DNA of 64,000 nt from a bacterium (lineage in GTDB: Bacteria > Myxococcota_A > UBA9160 > UBA4427): contig JANSYR010000015.1 of assembly GCA_024742285.1 (NCBI GenBank), forward strand, positions 1 to 64,000, given 5' to 3'. The translations under genes were made by a program, and so were the position numbers. How positions within the stretch are numbered: position 1 is the first letter of the stretch; each line of letters opens with the position of its first letter. Below, in pieces: positions 54,739 to 63,185 of the stretch. The notes under the pieces were generated by a model, which ran no database searches, was not told the DNA's origin, and saw only the letters and a list, made by a program, of their open reading frames with translations.

Positions 54739-56262
54739 CTAGATGTTGCGGCCCTGATCGGCCCAGTAGCGGTCGCGCAGACGACGGATGTAGAGCTTGC
54801 CGCTCGGGTGACGCGGCAGCTCGTCCTCGAAATCGATCGACCGGGGCACCTTGTAGCCGGCGAGGTGTTCTCGGGCGAAGGCGAGGATCTCGGTCTCCAG
54901 ATCGCCGCTCGCCTCGAATCCCGCACGCAGCTCCACGGCGGCCTTCACCTGTTCGCCCCACTCGTCGTCCGGAATCCCGAAGACGCCGACGTCGCCGATG
55001 GCCGGATGCTCCTGGAGGACTTGCTCGATCTCCATCGGGTAGATGTTCACGCCGCCCGAGATGATCATGTTCGACTTCCGATCGGCCAGATGGACGTAGC
55101 CCTCCTCGTCGAGGTAGCCCACGTCGCCGATCGTGAAGACCCCCGGCTCGAGGTAGGCCGACTCGGTCTTCTCGTCATCGCCGTGATACTCGAAGGGACG
55201 ATCCGACGAACGGTTGCGACAATAGAGGTCGCCGACCTCGCCGGGGGGAAGCCGCGCGCCCGCGTCGTCGACGGCGAAGACATCGAAGTTCGGGAGCGCG
55301 CGGCCGACCGTGCCGGGATGCGCGAGCCACTCCTCCGAGTCGATCAGGGTGTTGACCCCGCCCTCGGTCCCGCCCCAGTACTCGCGCAGGATCGGGCCCC
55401 ACCATTCGATCATCCGCCGCTTGACCGGTGCCGAGATCGGCGCGGCTCCGTGGAGCGCGAGCGTCAGCTTCGGCGCCGAGAAGGCGGCGCGTTCCTCGTC
55501 GGGCAGCCGCAGCAGGCGGACGAACATCGTCGGGACGAGATGAACGTGGGCGACCTCCCGGCGCATGATCCAGTCGAGGCAGGCGGACTCGTCCCAGCGC
55601 TGCATGATGTGGATGGGCGCACCGTTCGCGTTGTCGTAGATCGAGAACATGAGCGGCGCCGCGTGGTACATCGGTCCCGTGATCAGATGCGGACCGGAGC
55701 CGTCGAGCCCGACCGGCGCCCCGATCCCGCCGAGGCCGACCAACGCTTCGCCCACGGTCGGAGGGGCCGCCCGCTTCACGCCTTTCGGCCGACCCGTCGT
55801 CCCGCTCGTGTAGATCATGTTCCCGCCGCCGGGCGCTTCGAGATCGAGCGACCCGGGCGAGACCGCATCGAGCAGTCCATCGAGCTCGTCACCGACCTCG
55901 ATCACGCGAAGACCCGGGCGCGTCGAGGCGATCCGTCGGGCGGACTCCGCGTAGCGGGCGTCGGTGAAGAGCAGCCGCGACTGCGAATCGTCGACGACGT
56001 ACTCGATCTCCTCTTCGGCGAGGTGCCAGTTGATCGGCGTCACCCACTGACTCGAGGCGATCCCGCCGAGGATCAGCTCGGCGGCCTCGAGACAGTTGCC
56101 CATCAGGAGCGAATAGTGCTCGCGCGGTCCGAGGCCCACGTCGTGACGCAGAAAATGCGCAAAACGGAGCACGCGATCCGCGAGCTCGCCGAAAGTGCGC
56201 GTCCGCCCGCCCTCGTCGATCGCGACGTCGTCTCTCCGTTCCCGGGCCAGCTCGAGCAGCAT
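54739..56262 (-). CDS. AMP-dependent acyl-CoA ligase (medium/bile-acid type)
   Basis: A 507-residue ANL ligase: MIYTSGTTGRPKGVKR, LHGAAPISAPVKRRMIEWWG, EYWGGTEGG, FTIGDVGYLDEEGYVHLADR, GGVNIYPMEIEQVL, and the Lys-containing RHPSGKLYIRRLRDRYW. The YWGGTEGG and WHLAEEEIEYVVDDS segments are shared with FadD-type enzymes acting on bulky substrates such as bile acids, but the assignment is tentative. AAGGAAGACG precedes the ATG. It is followed by a Nudix hydrolase. Confidence 0.9.
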   Translation of the reverse strand: MLLELARERRDDVAIDEGGRTRTFGELADRVLRFAHFLRHDVGLGPREHYSLLMGNCLEAAELILGGIASSQWVTPINWHLAEEEIEYVVDDSQSRLLFTDARYAESARRIASTRPGLRVIEVGDELDGLLDAVSPGSLDLEAPGGGNMIYTSGTTGRPKGVKRAAPPTVGEALVGLGGIGAPVGLDGSGPHLITGPMYHAAPLMFSIYDNANGAPIHIMQRWDESACLDWIMRREVAHVHLVPTMFVRLLRLPDEERAAFSAPKLTLALHGAAPISAPVKRRMIEWWGPILREYWGGTEGGVNTLIDSEEWLAHPGTVGRALPNFDVFAVDDAGARLPPGEVGDLYCRNRSSDRPFEYHGDDEKTESAYLEPGVFTIGDVGYLDEEGYVHLADRKSNMIISGGVNIYPMEIEQVLQEHPAIGDVGVFGIPDDEWGEQVKAAVELRAGFEASGDLETEILAFAREHLAGYKVPRSIDFEDELPRHPSGKLYIRRLRDRYWADQGRNI

Positions 56263-56411
56263 CGTCTTCCTTCATCAGGCGTCTTCGTTCGGTGGCGCCG
56301 TCGGCGGCGCCCCGCGGCGCGCGAGTATAGAGGCCCGGTCGCGGGATCGCGGCGCCCTGCGTCCGTAACGCGACCCGCTCTCCCGGGCACTGAGTTGCTA
56401 AGCTGGAACCG

Positions 56412-57437
56412 ATGTTGCCCCTCACCCCCCGGATCGTCGCGACGGCCTGCCTCGCGGGCCTGCTGGTGGCCTGCGCGAGCACGCCGACGGTGCCCCGCCT
56501 GCCCGCCGTCGCTGCCGCGCCACCGCCGACGCTCTCGAGCGTCCCCGAGTGGGCGCTGGCGGACCCGAGCCGGGAGACGCAGATCGAGATCGGCGTCGGC
56601 TCGGGGGCGAGCCTGGAGGAGGCCACACGACACGCCCTCCAGGACGTGGCCTCCCGGCTCTCCGTCTCGGTCGAGAGCGCCCTCACGGATCGCTACGAGG
56701 AGACCGACGGCCGCACGATCGAATCCCTCGAGCAGGTGATCGAGACGCGCGTGGCCGGCACGCGCTTCACGGGCTGGCGACGAACCCGCTCCGCCGAAAG
56801 CAACGGGACGTACTGGGCGGAGGTCCGCATCGACCGCCGACGCCTGGCCTCCGAGACCCGCGCCGAGCTCGTCCGGACCGCCGACGAGATCGACCTCGAG
56901 CTCGAGACCGCGAAGGGCTCGGCCCTCCGCCGCTTGATCGCCCTCGAGCACACGGCGGTGCGCCGCGAACGGGTGAGCCATCTCGTCTCCCTCGTCGATG
57001 TCCTGGTCGTCGATTTCGATCGCGGCGCCTGGGAAGCGCGCCGCGCAGACTGGCGCGCCGTCGACGAGGCCGCGCGCCGGGCCCTGGTCTTCGAGGTCCG
57101 GGCCGATCCCGCCTCTCGTGAGATCGCGAGCTGGGTCGAGTCGCGGCTCGTCGCCGACCGTCTCCGCACGCGGAACGGCGAGTGCCGAAGCCCCGACGCC
57201 GTCTGCATCGACATCCGCTCCGAGCTGACCGAAGCCGACGTCGCGAGCCGTCACGTCGCCAAGATACGCTCGACCTTCGCGGTCCTCGAGCCCGGCGGGA
57301 CGGTGGTCCGGGAGAGCGAGCGTGTGGGACGCGGCCACTCGAAGTCCGACCCGGATCGCGCGCGTCGCCAGGCCCTCAACGATCTACGCGAGACCCTCGC
57401 CGCCTTCAGCGTCCTCGACGAGGCCGCCGGCCGCTAG
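56412..57437 (+). CDS. LPP20-like lipoprotein
   Basis: A 341-residue lipoprotein. The signal peptide has lipobox LVAC (Cys21), then an Ala/Pro linker. PEWALADPS and IGVGSGASLEEATRHALQDV recall LPP20-type domains, which carry an Ala-rich helix and a VSVES strand. A second half of charged helices follows (RRLIALEHTAVRRERVSHLV). Shine-Dalgarno TGGA is weak. It converges on another lipoprotein gene with a 13-bp gap. Function unknown; cell-envelope role likely. Confidence 0.75.
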   Translation: MLPLTPRIVATACLAGLLVACASTPTVPRLPAVAAAPPPTLSSVPEWALADPSRETQIEIGVGSGASLEEATRHALQDVASRLSVSVESALTDRYEETDGRTIESLEQVIETRVAGTRFTGWRRTRSAESNGTYWAEVRIDRRRLASETRAELVRTADEIDLELETAKGSALRRLIALEHTAVRRERVSHLVSLVDVLVVDFDRGAWEARRADWRAVDEAARRALVFEVRADPASREIASWVESRLVADRLRTRNGECRSPDAVCIDIRSELTEADVASRHVAKIRSTFAVLEPGGTVVRESERVGRGHSKSDPDRARRQALNDLRETLAAFSVLDEAAGR

Positions 57438-57450
57438 TCGCGCGGCACGC

Positions 57451-58527
57451 CTAGCGCTCGGTCAGGATCTCGTCACAGTCCGGTCCGGTCATCCGCGAGA
57501 GCAACCCCTCGGAGAAGACCGGCCGCACGAGATCACCATCGAGGATCGAGTCCGACGCCTTCGACGGATCGATCGCGACCCACGACTGCTGGGGCCGCAC
57601 CTGGTCGGTGACTTCCCCGGTCGCGATCACCCGCTCCTCCCGCGTCTCCGCGCCGGTCGGGCTCATCGATCGCTGCTCCCGCCGGACCTCGATCCCGTCG
57701 CCGGGCTCGATCCCCTGCCCCGAACCGAGGGTGATGCGGTAGATGTGGCGATCGGCGCCGGGCGCCTTGCGGTGGCCGGTCAGGTGGCCCCGCGGCGCGA
57801 GCGCGGCGCCCAGCGGCAGGTCGAGACACGACAGCGCCTCGTCGAGGGCCTTCTCGAAGAGCACGGAGAGGGTGACCGGCGGGAGCGCGCACGCCGGGTC
57901 GAGATCCTTCGTCTCCTGCTGTGCCTGGTGTTCGAGGGCGAAGGTGCGCGCGACCGTGTCGTTGCTCCCGACCTCGATCATCTGGATGTCGAGCTCGACC
58001 GCCGCCGTGTGTTCACAGGTCCCGGGCTTCGAGGCGACCTCCTCGTCGGACTGCCACGGGAGCTTGAAGGGCTTCTTCCAGCTCGCCGCGTACTGGTACT
58101 TCGAGAAGCGGGTCGCGAGCGCGTAGTCGGCGCCGGTCACCTCCTCGGTCTCGCGTCCCTCGAGTTCACCGAGGACGCCCTCGGTCCGGAGCGCACCGAG
58201 CTCGCTCAGGGAACGATCGATCACCGTGGCGCCGGCATCGGCCGCCACCCCCTCGAGCGCGCGTCGGACCTGCGCGCGCGGCCGATCGAGCAGCCCCTCC
58301 TCGATCCCGACCGCGGGCCGGTCGACGATCACCAGCTCGAAGGCGCGCTTGCGCAGCTCCTCCTGGGACGGATACGGAACGACCCGGTTCATCGGCACGT
58401 CGTCATAGGCATCGACGTTCGACACCCGCCCGGTCGCGCAGCCCACGCTCGTCGCGACGACGGCGACGGCCAGTCCTCCCGCGATGCGTTCGACCCGCTT
58501 CTTCGACGTGATCCCGCGGTCCTTCAT
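57451..58527 (-). CDS. Outer-membrane-type lipoprotein of unknown function
   Basis: A 358-residue lipoprotein: KKRVERIAGGLAVAVVATSV then lipobox SVGC. The mature part has VIDRSLSELGALRTEG, ADYALATRFSKYQYAASWKK and VFSEGLLSRMTGPDCDEI. The N-terminal half, with an SLSELG-like segment, faintly resembles CsgG/FlgO-style envelope proteins, but I cannot assign a family. The region IYRITLGSGQGIEPGDGIEV looks like an SH3/flagellar-assembly-type beta domain. AGGAGGTGGAC precedes the ATG. Confidence 0.7.
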   Translation of the reverse strand: MKDRGITSKKRVERIAGGLAVAVVATSVGCATGRVSNVDAYDDVPMNRVVPYPSQEELRKRAFELVIVDRPAVGIEEGLLDRPRAQVRRALEGVAADAGATVIDRSLSELGALRTEGVLGELEGRETEEVTGADYALATRFSKYQYAASWKKPFKLPWQSDEEVASKPGTCEHTAAVELDIQMIEVGSNDTVARTFALEHQAQQETKDLDPACALPPVTLSVLFEKALDEALSCLDLPLGAALAPRGHLTGHRKAPGADRHIYRITLGSGQGIEPGDGIEVRREQRSMSPTGAETREERVIATGEVTDQVRPQQSWVAIDPSKASDSILDGDLVRPVFSEGLLSRMTGPDCDEILTER

Positions 58528-58737
58528 GTCCACCTCCTGCTGGTCCCCTGCCCGCCTCTCGACGGCATCGGGGCGCCGAGGAGCGTACCGCCCGCGGGGC
58601 TCGCGGGCCCGTGCGATCCCGCCGCGGTGCTTCGTTCGGCGCCCCCTGATCGTGCCGCGAGCCGACGCCCCGGTTCCGCGTAGAACGACGTCTCGAACTC
58701 GATGCATCTCCCTGTTTTTGCTAATGAACCCGCCATC

Positions 58738-59877
58738 ATGAGCATCGAAAACGTCGGAATCGTCGGTTGGCGGGGAATGGTTGGATCCGTACTCCTCGAG
58801 CGCATGCGCGCCGAGGGAGATTTCGCCGGGCTGACGACGACGTTCTACTCGACGAGCCAGGTGGGCGAGGACGGCCCGGACTTGTCACAAGGAGGGGGCA
58901 GCGGCTCCCTGCCCCTCGGCGACGCCTACGACGTGTCCGCCCTCTCGAAGCACCAGGTCGTACTCACCTGCCAGGGCGGCGACTACACCAAGCAGGTCCT
59001 ACCCCAGCTGCGCGAGCAGGGGTGGAACGGGTTCTGGATCGACGCCGCGAGCGCCAAGCGCATGGACGAGGACTCGATCATCGTCCTCGATCCGCTGAAC
59101 CGCGACCTGATCGACCAGGGCATCGCCGAAGGCTACAAGAACTTCGTCGGCGGCAACTGCACGGTGTCGCTCATGCTGCTCGCCCTCCACGGGCTCTTCC
59201 GCGAAGACCTTGTCGAGTGGATGACCTGCATGACCTATCAGGCGGCCAGCGGTGGCGGCGCGCGCCACATGCGCGAGCTCGTTTCGCAGATGGGCACGCT
59301 CCACGCGGGCGCGGCCGAGCTCCTCGCCGACCCGGCGACGAACATCATCCCGGTCGACACGCAGGTAACCGAGACCCTGCGCAGCGACGCGATGCCGACC
59401 GAGAATTTCGGCGCCCCCCTCGCGGCGAGCCTGCTCCCGTGGATCGACTCGGCGCAGCCGTTCGGCGACACCCGCGAAGAGTGGAAGGCGTTCGCGGAGG
59501 GCAACAAGATCCTCGGTCGGCCGGCCGACGCACAGATTCCGATCGACTCGATCTGCGTGCGCGTGGGCGCCATGCGCTGCCACTCGCAGGCGTTCACGAT
59601 CAAGCTTCGCACGGACGTCCCCCTCGACGAGATCGAGCCGATGCTCGACGAGGCCAATGAATGGGTGCGCCTCGTGCCGAACGACAAGGAATCGACGCTC
59701 GCGCAGCTGACCCCGACGGCGGTCACCGGCACCCTCGACATCCCGGTGGGCCGCGTCCGCAAGATGCGTCTCGGCGACCACTATCTGGCCGCGTTCACGG
59801 TCGGCGACCAGCTCCTCTGGGGCGCCGCGGAACCGCTGCGACGGATCCTGGCGATCCTGCGCGAGAGCGGGGTCTGA
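58738..59877 (+). CDS. asd: Aspartate-semialdehyde dehydrogenase
   Basis: A 379-residue Asd of the gamma-proteobacterial type. ENVGIVGWRGMVGSVLLERM gives the NADP-binding motif; the nucleophile is Cys141 in GGNCTVSLML; RCHSQAFTIKL carries the catalytic His. It makes L-aspartate-4-semialdehyde for lysine, threonine, methionine and peptidoglycan. MSIENVG is chosen as start because the enzyme normally begins there; neither this ATG nor the one 36 bp upstream has a good Shine-Dalgarno. It is the one clear core-metabolism gene in a catabolic neighbourhood. Confidence 0.95.
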   Translation: MSIENVGIVGWRGMVGSVLLERMRAEGDFAGLTTTFYSTSQVGEDGPDLSQGGGSGSLPLGDAYDVSALSKHQVVLTCQGGDYTKQVLPQLREQGWNGFWIDAASAKRMDEDSIIVLDPLNRDLIDQGIAEGYKNFVGGNCTVSLMLLALHGLFREDLVEWMTCMTYQAASGGGARHMRELVSQMGTLHAGAAELLADPATNIIPVDTQVTETLRSDAMPTENFGAPLAASLLPWIDSAQPFGDTREEWKAFAEGNKILGRPADAQIPIDSICVRVGAMRCHSQAFTIKLRTDVPLDEIEPMLDEANEWVRLVPNDKESTLAQLTPTAVTGTLDIPVGRVRKMRLGDHYLAAFTVGDQLLWGAAEPLRRILAILRESGV

Positions 59878-59920
59878 TCGAGCGGCCTATCGTCTCTTCT
59901 TCTGCAGAGGAGTCGATGCC

Positions 59921-60757
59921 ATGTCCGCTTCCATCGAACGGTTCGCCGCCGACCTCCCGCACGAGAAGCTGATCGAGACCCTCGACCGCGACGGCTGCGC
60001 GATCGTCGAAGGCGCGCTCTCGGACGAACGGCTCGCCAGCCTGAACGCGGACCTCGACGGACTCATCGCCGAGACCGCGCCGGGCGTCCCGAACCACATC
60101 GAGTTCATGCAGCCGTTCTATGGCTTCGAGACGATCCGGATCGACGGTCTGCCGGGCAAGTCGAAGACCTTCGTCGACGTGGTCCAGGACGAGCGCCTGC
60201 TCGGCGTCGCCGACCACTATCTGAAGCCCCACTGCGTGCACTACCTGTTGAATACGGCGCAGCTGATCCAGATCGGTCCCGGCGAGACCGTTCAGGACCT
60301 CCACCGGGACGACCAGGCGTGGATGCACCATCCGAAGCACGCCCACCCGGATCCCTTCAGCCAGCCCCAGCTCGAGATCGAGGCGATCTTCGCCCTGTCC
60401 GACTTCACCCGGGACAACGGCGCCACGCGGGTCGTCCCCGGCAGTCATCGCTGGCCCCTCGACCGCATCGCCAAGGAAGAGGAGATCGCCTACGCGGAGA
60501 TGCCGGCAGGCTCGGCGGTCTTCTACCTCGGGTCGACCCTGCACAGCGGCGGCGCGAATACGACGACCGACCGGTCCCGCCGCGGCCTGTTCACCGGCTT
60601 CGTGGTCGGCTGGCTCCGGACGGAGGAGAACTTCTTCCTGAGCACGCCGATCGAGGCGGTGCGCGAGATGCCCGAACGCGTCCAGGGACTGCTCGGCTAC
60701 GACAGCTATCTGGGGATCGGCGTCGTCGACGTCGGCAGCCCGCGCGCGCGGCTCTAG
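59921..60757 (+). CDS. Phytanoyl-CoA dioxygenase (PhyH) family protein
   Basis: A 278-residue Fe(II)/2-oxoglutarate dioxygenase. Iron ligands are HRD in VQDLHRDDQAW and the distal His in GSTLHSGGANTT; RRGLFTGFVVGWL supplies the Arg. PhyH enzymes hydroxylate branched acyl-CoAs or secondary metabolites, here plausibly a methyl-branched chain. GAGGAG is well placed before the second of two overlapping ATGs. It follows asd by 43 bp. Confidence 0.9.
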   Translation: MSASIERFAADLPHEKLIETLDRDGCAIVEGALSDERLASLNADLDGLIAETAPGVPNHIEFMQPFYGFETIRIDGLPGKSKTFVDVVQDERLLGVADHYLKPHCVHYLLNTAQLIQIGPGETVQDLHRDDQAWMHHPKHAHPDPFSQPQLEIEAIFALSDFTRDNGATRVVPGSHRWPLDRIAKEEEIAYAEMPAGSAVFYLGSTLHSGGANTTTDRSRRGLFTGFVVGWLRTEENFFLSTPIEAVREMPERVQGLLGYDSYLGIGVVDVGSPRARL

Positions 60758-60764
60758 TCGAGTC

Positions 60765-60804
60765 CGTCCCGTCCCGTCCCGCCCCCCCGCCCCGCCCCGC
60801 CCCG
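60765..60804 (-). repeat. G-rich tandem tract with G-quadruplex potential
   Basis: On the plus strand repeated CCCGT units pass into repeated CCCCG units, so the minus strand carries at least seven closely spaced G3-G7 runs. It lies directly beyond the terminator of the decarboxylase-like gene and between convergent genes. Folding into a G-quadruplex is predicted, not shown. Confidence 0.5.
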
Positions 60805-60841
60805 AAACGACGACGCGGGCGCTCCGAAGAGCACCCGCGTC
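60802..60841 (-). terminator. Rho-independent terminator-like hairpin
   Basis: On the minus strand GACGCGGGTGCTC pairs with GAGCGCCCGCGTC around TTCG (60841-60812), a 13-bp stem with one G-U pair, followed by GTCGTTTCGG. It lies 30 bp after the stop of the decarboxylase-like gene. The tail is a poor U-tract, so the strength is moderate. Confidence 0.6.
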
Positions 60842-60871
60842 TCGAATCGCTGGTCGTCGAATCCGCCGCGA

Positions 60872-61633
60872 TCAGGCCGGCTTCGGACCGCCCATGAAGC
60901 CCGGCCAGCGCGAGCCGCTGATCGTGTCCACGAAGGGCCAGTAGGCCTCGGGATCGAGCGGGCCTTCGAGGGTGATCTCGCGACCGAGGAACTCGGGCCA
61001 CCAGAGTCGCGCGCCCTGGTAGTCGCGGACCGGCAGGAGCGACGCGATCGGATCCCAGGGGCTGTCGAGGAGCGCGACGGTTCCTTCGACGGCGAGCTCG
61101 GCCTTGGTCGCGTAGGTGCTCTTCACCTGGACGACGTGGGGCGGGAAGTCGTACGCCTTCTCCGCGCCACCGACCGCGCGCAGGACCTTGATCCACCACT
61201 CGTACTCGACGTGGTTCTCGCGCTGCGGGAGCGCCTCGCCGGCCTCGCCCTCGAACTCGATGAACGTATAGCCCTGGTGGGTGCAGCGGGCGCTGACCGA
61301 GTCCTGGAAGCGGTAGAAGTCGATGTCGCAGGGGTACTTCGGCTGCCCGTTCATGTCGCGCGAGATGAAGACGGCGCTCTCCTGGTCGATCCCGTAGCCG
61401 AGGGTGTAGACGCCTTCCGTTCCGCGGTAGTCCGCGTCGACGGTCATGAAGACGCCATACTCCGGGACGTTGGGAACGGCGACCTGGTAGATCGAGAGCT
61501 GGACGTGGGGCTCGGCTCCGGGCTCGATGCCCGGCGGCAGGAGCGCGGCGACCTTGTCGGGGTCGGTCAGGTAGTCGACTTTGAGGATCGGCCAGTCGGC
61601 GATCTCGCCGGCGTTGATCTGGGGTCCGGACAT
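60872..61633 (-). CDS. Acetoacetate-decarboxylase-like protein
   Basis: A 253-residue ADC-fold protein. SRDMNGQPKYP contains Lys99 at the Schiff-base position of acetoacetate decarboxylase, but the neighbouring Lys that lowers its pKa in the clostridial enzyme is Tyr here. Other parts, AALLPPGIEPGAEPHVQLS and EYGVFMTVDADYRGTEG, are typical for the superfamily. Such variants may be decarboxylases, aldolases or dehydratases of other keto acids. AAGGAGCCCACG precedes the ATG. Confidence 0.8.
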   Translation of the reverse strand: MSGPQINAGEIADWPILKVDYLTDPDKVAALLPPGIEPGAEPHVQLSIYQVAVPNVPEYGVFMTVDADYRGTEGVYTLGYGIDQESAVFISRDMNGQPKYPCDIDFYRFQDSVSARCTHQGYTFIEFEGEAGEALPQRENHVEYEWWIKVLRAVGGAEKAYDFPPHVVQVKSTYATKAELAVEGTVALLDSPWDPIASLLPVRDYQGARLWWPEFLGREITLEGPLDPEAYWPFVDTISGSRWPGFMGGPKPA

Positions 61634-61772
61634 CGTGGGCTCCTTCGAGAGGGGGCGCGCTTCGCGCGGAATGGGTCCGGAGAGCCTAGAGCGCTCGAAA
61701 GGCGCTCGCAGGCCCCGTCTCGGCCGGATCGATCGGCCGAGAAGGCCGCCCGTGAGTCGCTACGATGTCCGG

Positions 61773-63185
61773 ATGAACAAGACGCCCGCCGAGCTCCGCG
61801 CCTCCCTCGACCACCCCGTCCTCGATGCCGATGGTCACCTGATCGAGTACGCCCCGACCTTCGATCGCTACCTCAAGGAGGAGGGGATCGAGGGCGGCTT
61901 CATGGCCTACAGCCAGGGCGCCAACTTCGACGGGAGCGCGCCCTGGCAGATGCAATCCCCCGAAGAGCGCGAACGGGGACGGGCCTACCGCAGCCCCTGG
62001 TGGGGCTTCCCGAACGACGCGAAGGATCTCGCGACGTCGACGGCGATGCGTCTCCTCTACGACCGCCTGGACGAGCTCGGCATCGATCTCGCCGTCGTCT
62101 ACCCGAGCGTCGGCCTGAACTGTCCCGCCCAGCGCGACGAGAAGATGCGCCGCGCTTCCTGTCGCGCGTACAACCGCTACGCGAAGGACCAGTGCGAGGG
62201 CATGGGCGATCGGCTGATCCCGGTCGCCGTGATCCCGACCTTCACGCCCGAGGAGGCCCTCGAAGAGCTCGACTACGCGACCGGTGAGCTCGGGATGAAG
62301 GCCGCAGTCCTCGGCGGCTTCGCGCGCCGCACCTTCGAGGACGGGAACGATCACGCGTTCTGGATCGACGGGCTCGGTCTGGACAGCCCCTACGACTACG
62401 ACCCGGTCTGGGCGAAGCTCGTCGCGCTCGGGATCGCCCCGACCTTCCACTCCTCGTCGATGGGCTGGAGCGGCCGGCGCTCGACCACGAACTTCTCCTT
62501 CAACCACATGGGCGCCTTCGCCGGCGCGAACGACACGACCGCCAAGTCGATGTTCTTCGGCGGCGTCTTCCACCGCTTCCCCGAGCTGCGCGTCGGCTTC
62601 CTCGAGGGCGGCGTCGCCTGGGCGCTCCAGATGTACACCGGCCTCGTCGAGCACTTCGAGAAGCGCGCGCCGAAGGGTCTCGAGGATCGCGACCCGTCGA
62701 AGATGGACGGCGACCGCTTCGATGCGCTCGTCGCCGAACACCGGGGCGCCCTCGAACCGGTCGTCGACGGCTGGGGCAACCTCTTCGCGACGTCGACGAA
62801 CACGCCCCATGTCGTGAACGACTTCGGGGCGGCGGGGATCGAGTCGAAGGAAGACATCTACCGGCAGGTCACGACGAACTGCTTCTTCGGCTGCGAGGCG
62901 GACGACCGCCTGGCGGGCATCGCCTTCGACACGAAGCGGCTGCCCGGCGACCGGCCGATGCGTCCGATCTTCTCCTCGGACATCGGCCACTGGGACGTGG
63001 CCCACATGGACGAGGTCCTGCCGGAGGCGTTCGAGCACGTCGAGTACGGCTGGATGGATCCGGCGCAGTTCCGGGACTTCATGTGCGACAACGCGATCCG
63101 TCTCTTCGCCGGCGCGAACCCGGACTTCTTCGCGGGCACCGTCCTGGCAGACTACGCGAAGACGGTCGACCTGGACCCGAGCTGA
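61773..63185 (+). CDS. Amidohydrolase-2-family metal-dependent hydrolase
   Basis: A 470-residue TIM-barrel amidohydrolase. The first metal motif is LDADGHLIEY, followed by RLIPVAVIPTFTPEEALEEL, the metal His in PTFHSSSMGW, FLEGGVAWALQM, and the metal Asp in FSSDIGHWDV. The family includes decarboxylases and hydrolases of carboxylated aromatic or cyclic substrates. Start is the ATG before NKTPAELRAS; no good Shine-Dalgarno. Its TGA overlaps the next gene's ATG (TGATG), so the two are coupled. Confidence 0.9.
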   Translation: MNKTPAELRASLDHPVLDADGHLIEYAPTFDRYLKEEGIEGGFMAYSQGANFDGSAPWQMQSPEERERGRAYRSPWWGFPNDAKDLATSTAMRLLYDRLDELGIDLAVVYPSVGLNCPAQRDEKMRRASCRAYNRYAKDQCEGMGDRLIPVAVIPTFTPEEALEELDYATGELGMKAAVLGGFARRTFEDGNDHAFWIDGLGLDSPYDYDPVWAKLVALGIAPTFHSSSMGWSGRRSTTNFSFNHMGAFAGANDTTAKSMFFGGVFHRFPELRVGFLEGGVAWALQMYTGLVEHFEKRAPKGLEDRDPSKMDGDRFDALVAEHRGALEPVVDGWGNLFATSTNTPHVVNDFGAAGIESKEDIYRQVTTNCFFGCEADDRLAGIAFDTKRLPGDRPMRPIFSSDIGHWDVAHMDEVLPEAFEHVEYGWMDPAQFRDFMCDNAIRLFAGANPDFFAGTVLADYAKTVDLDPS

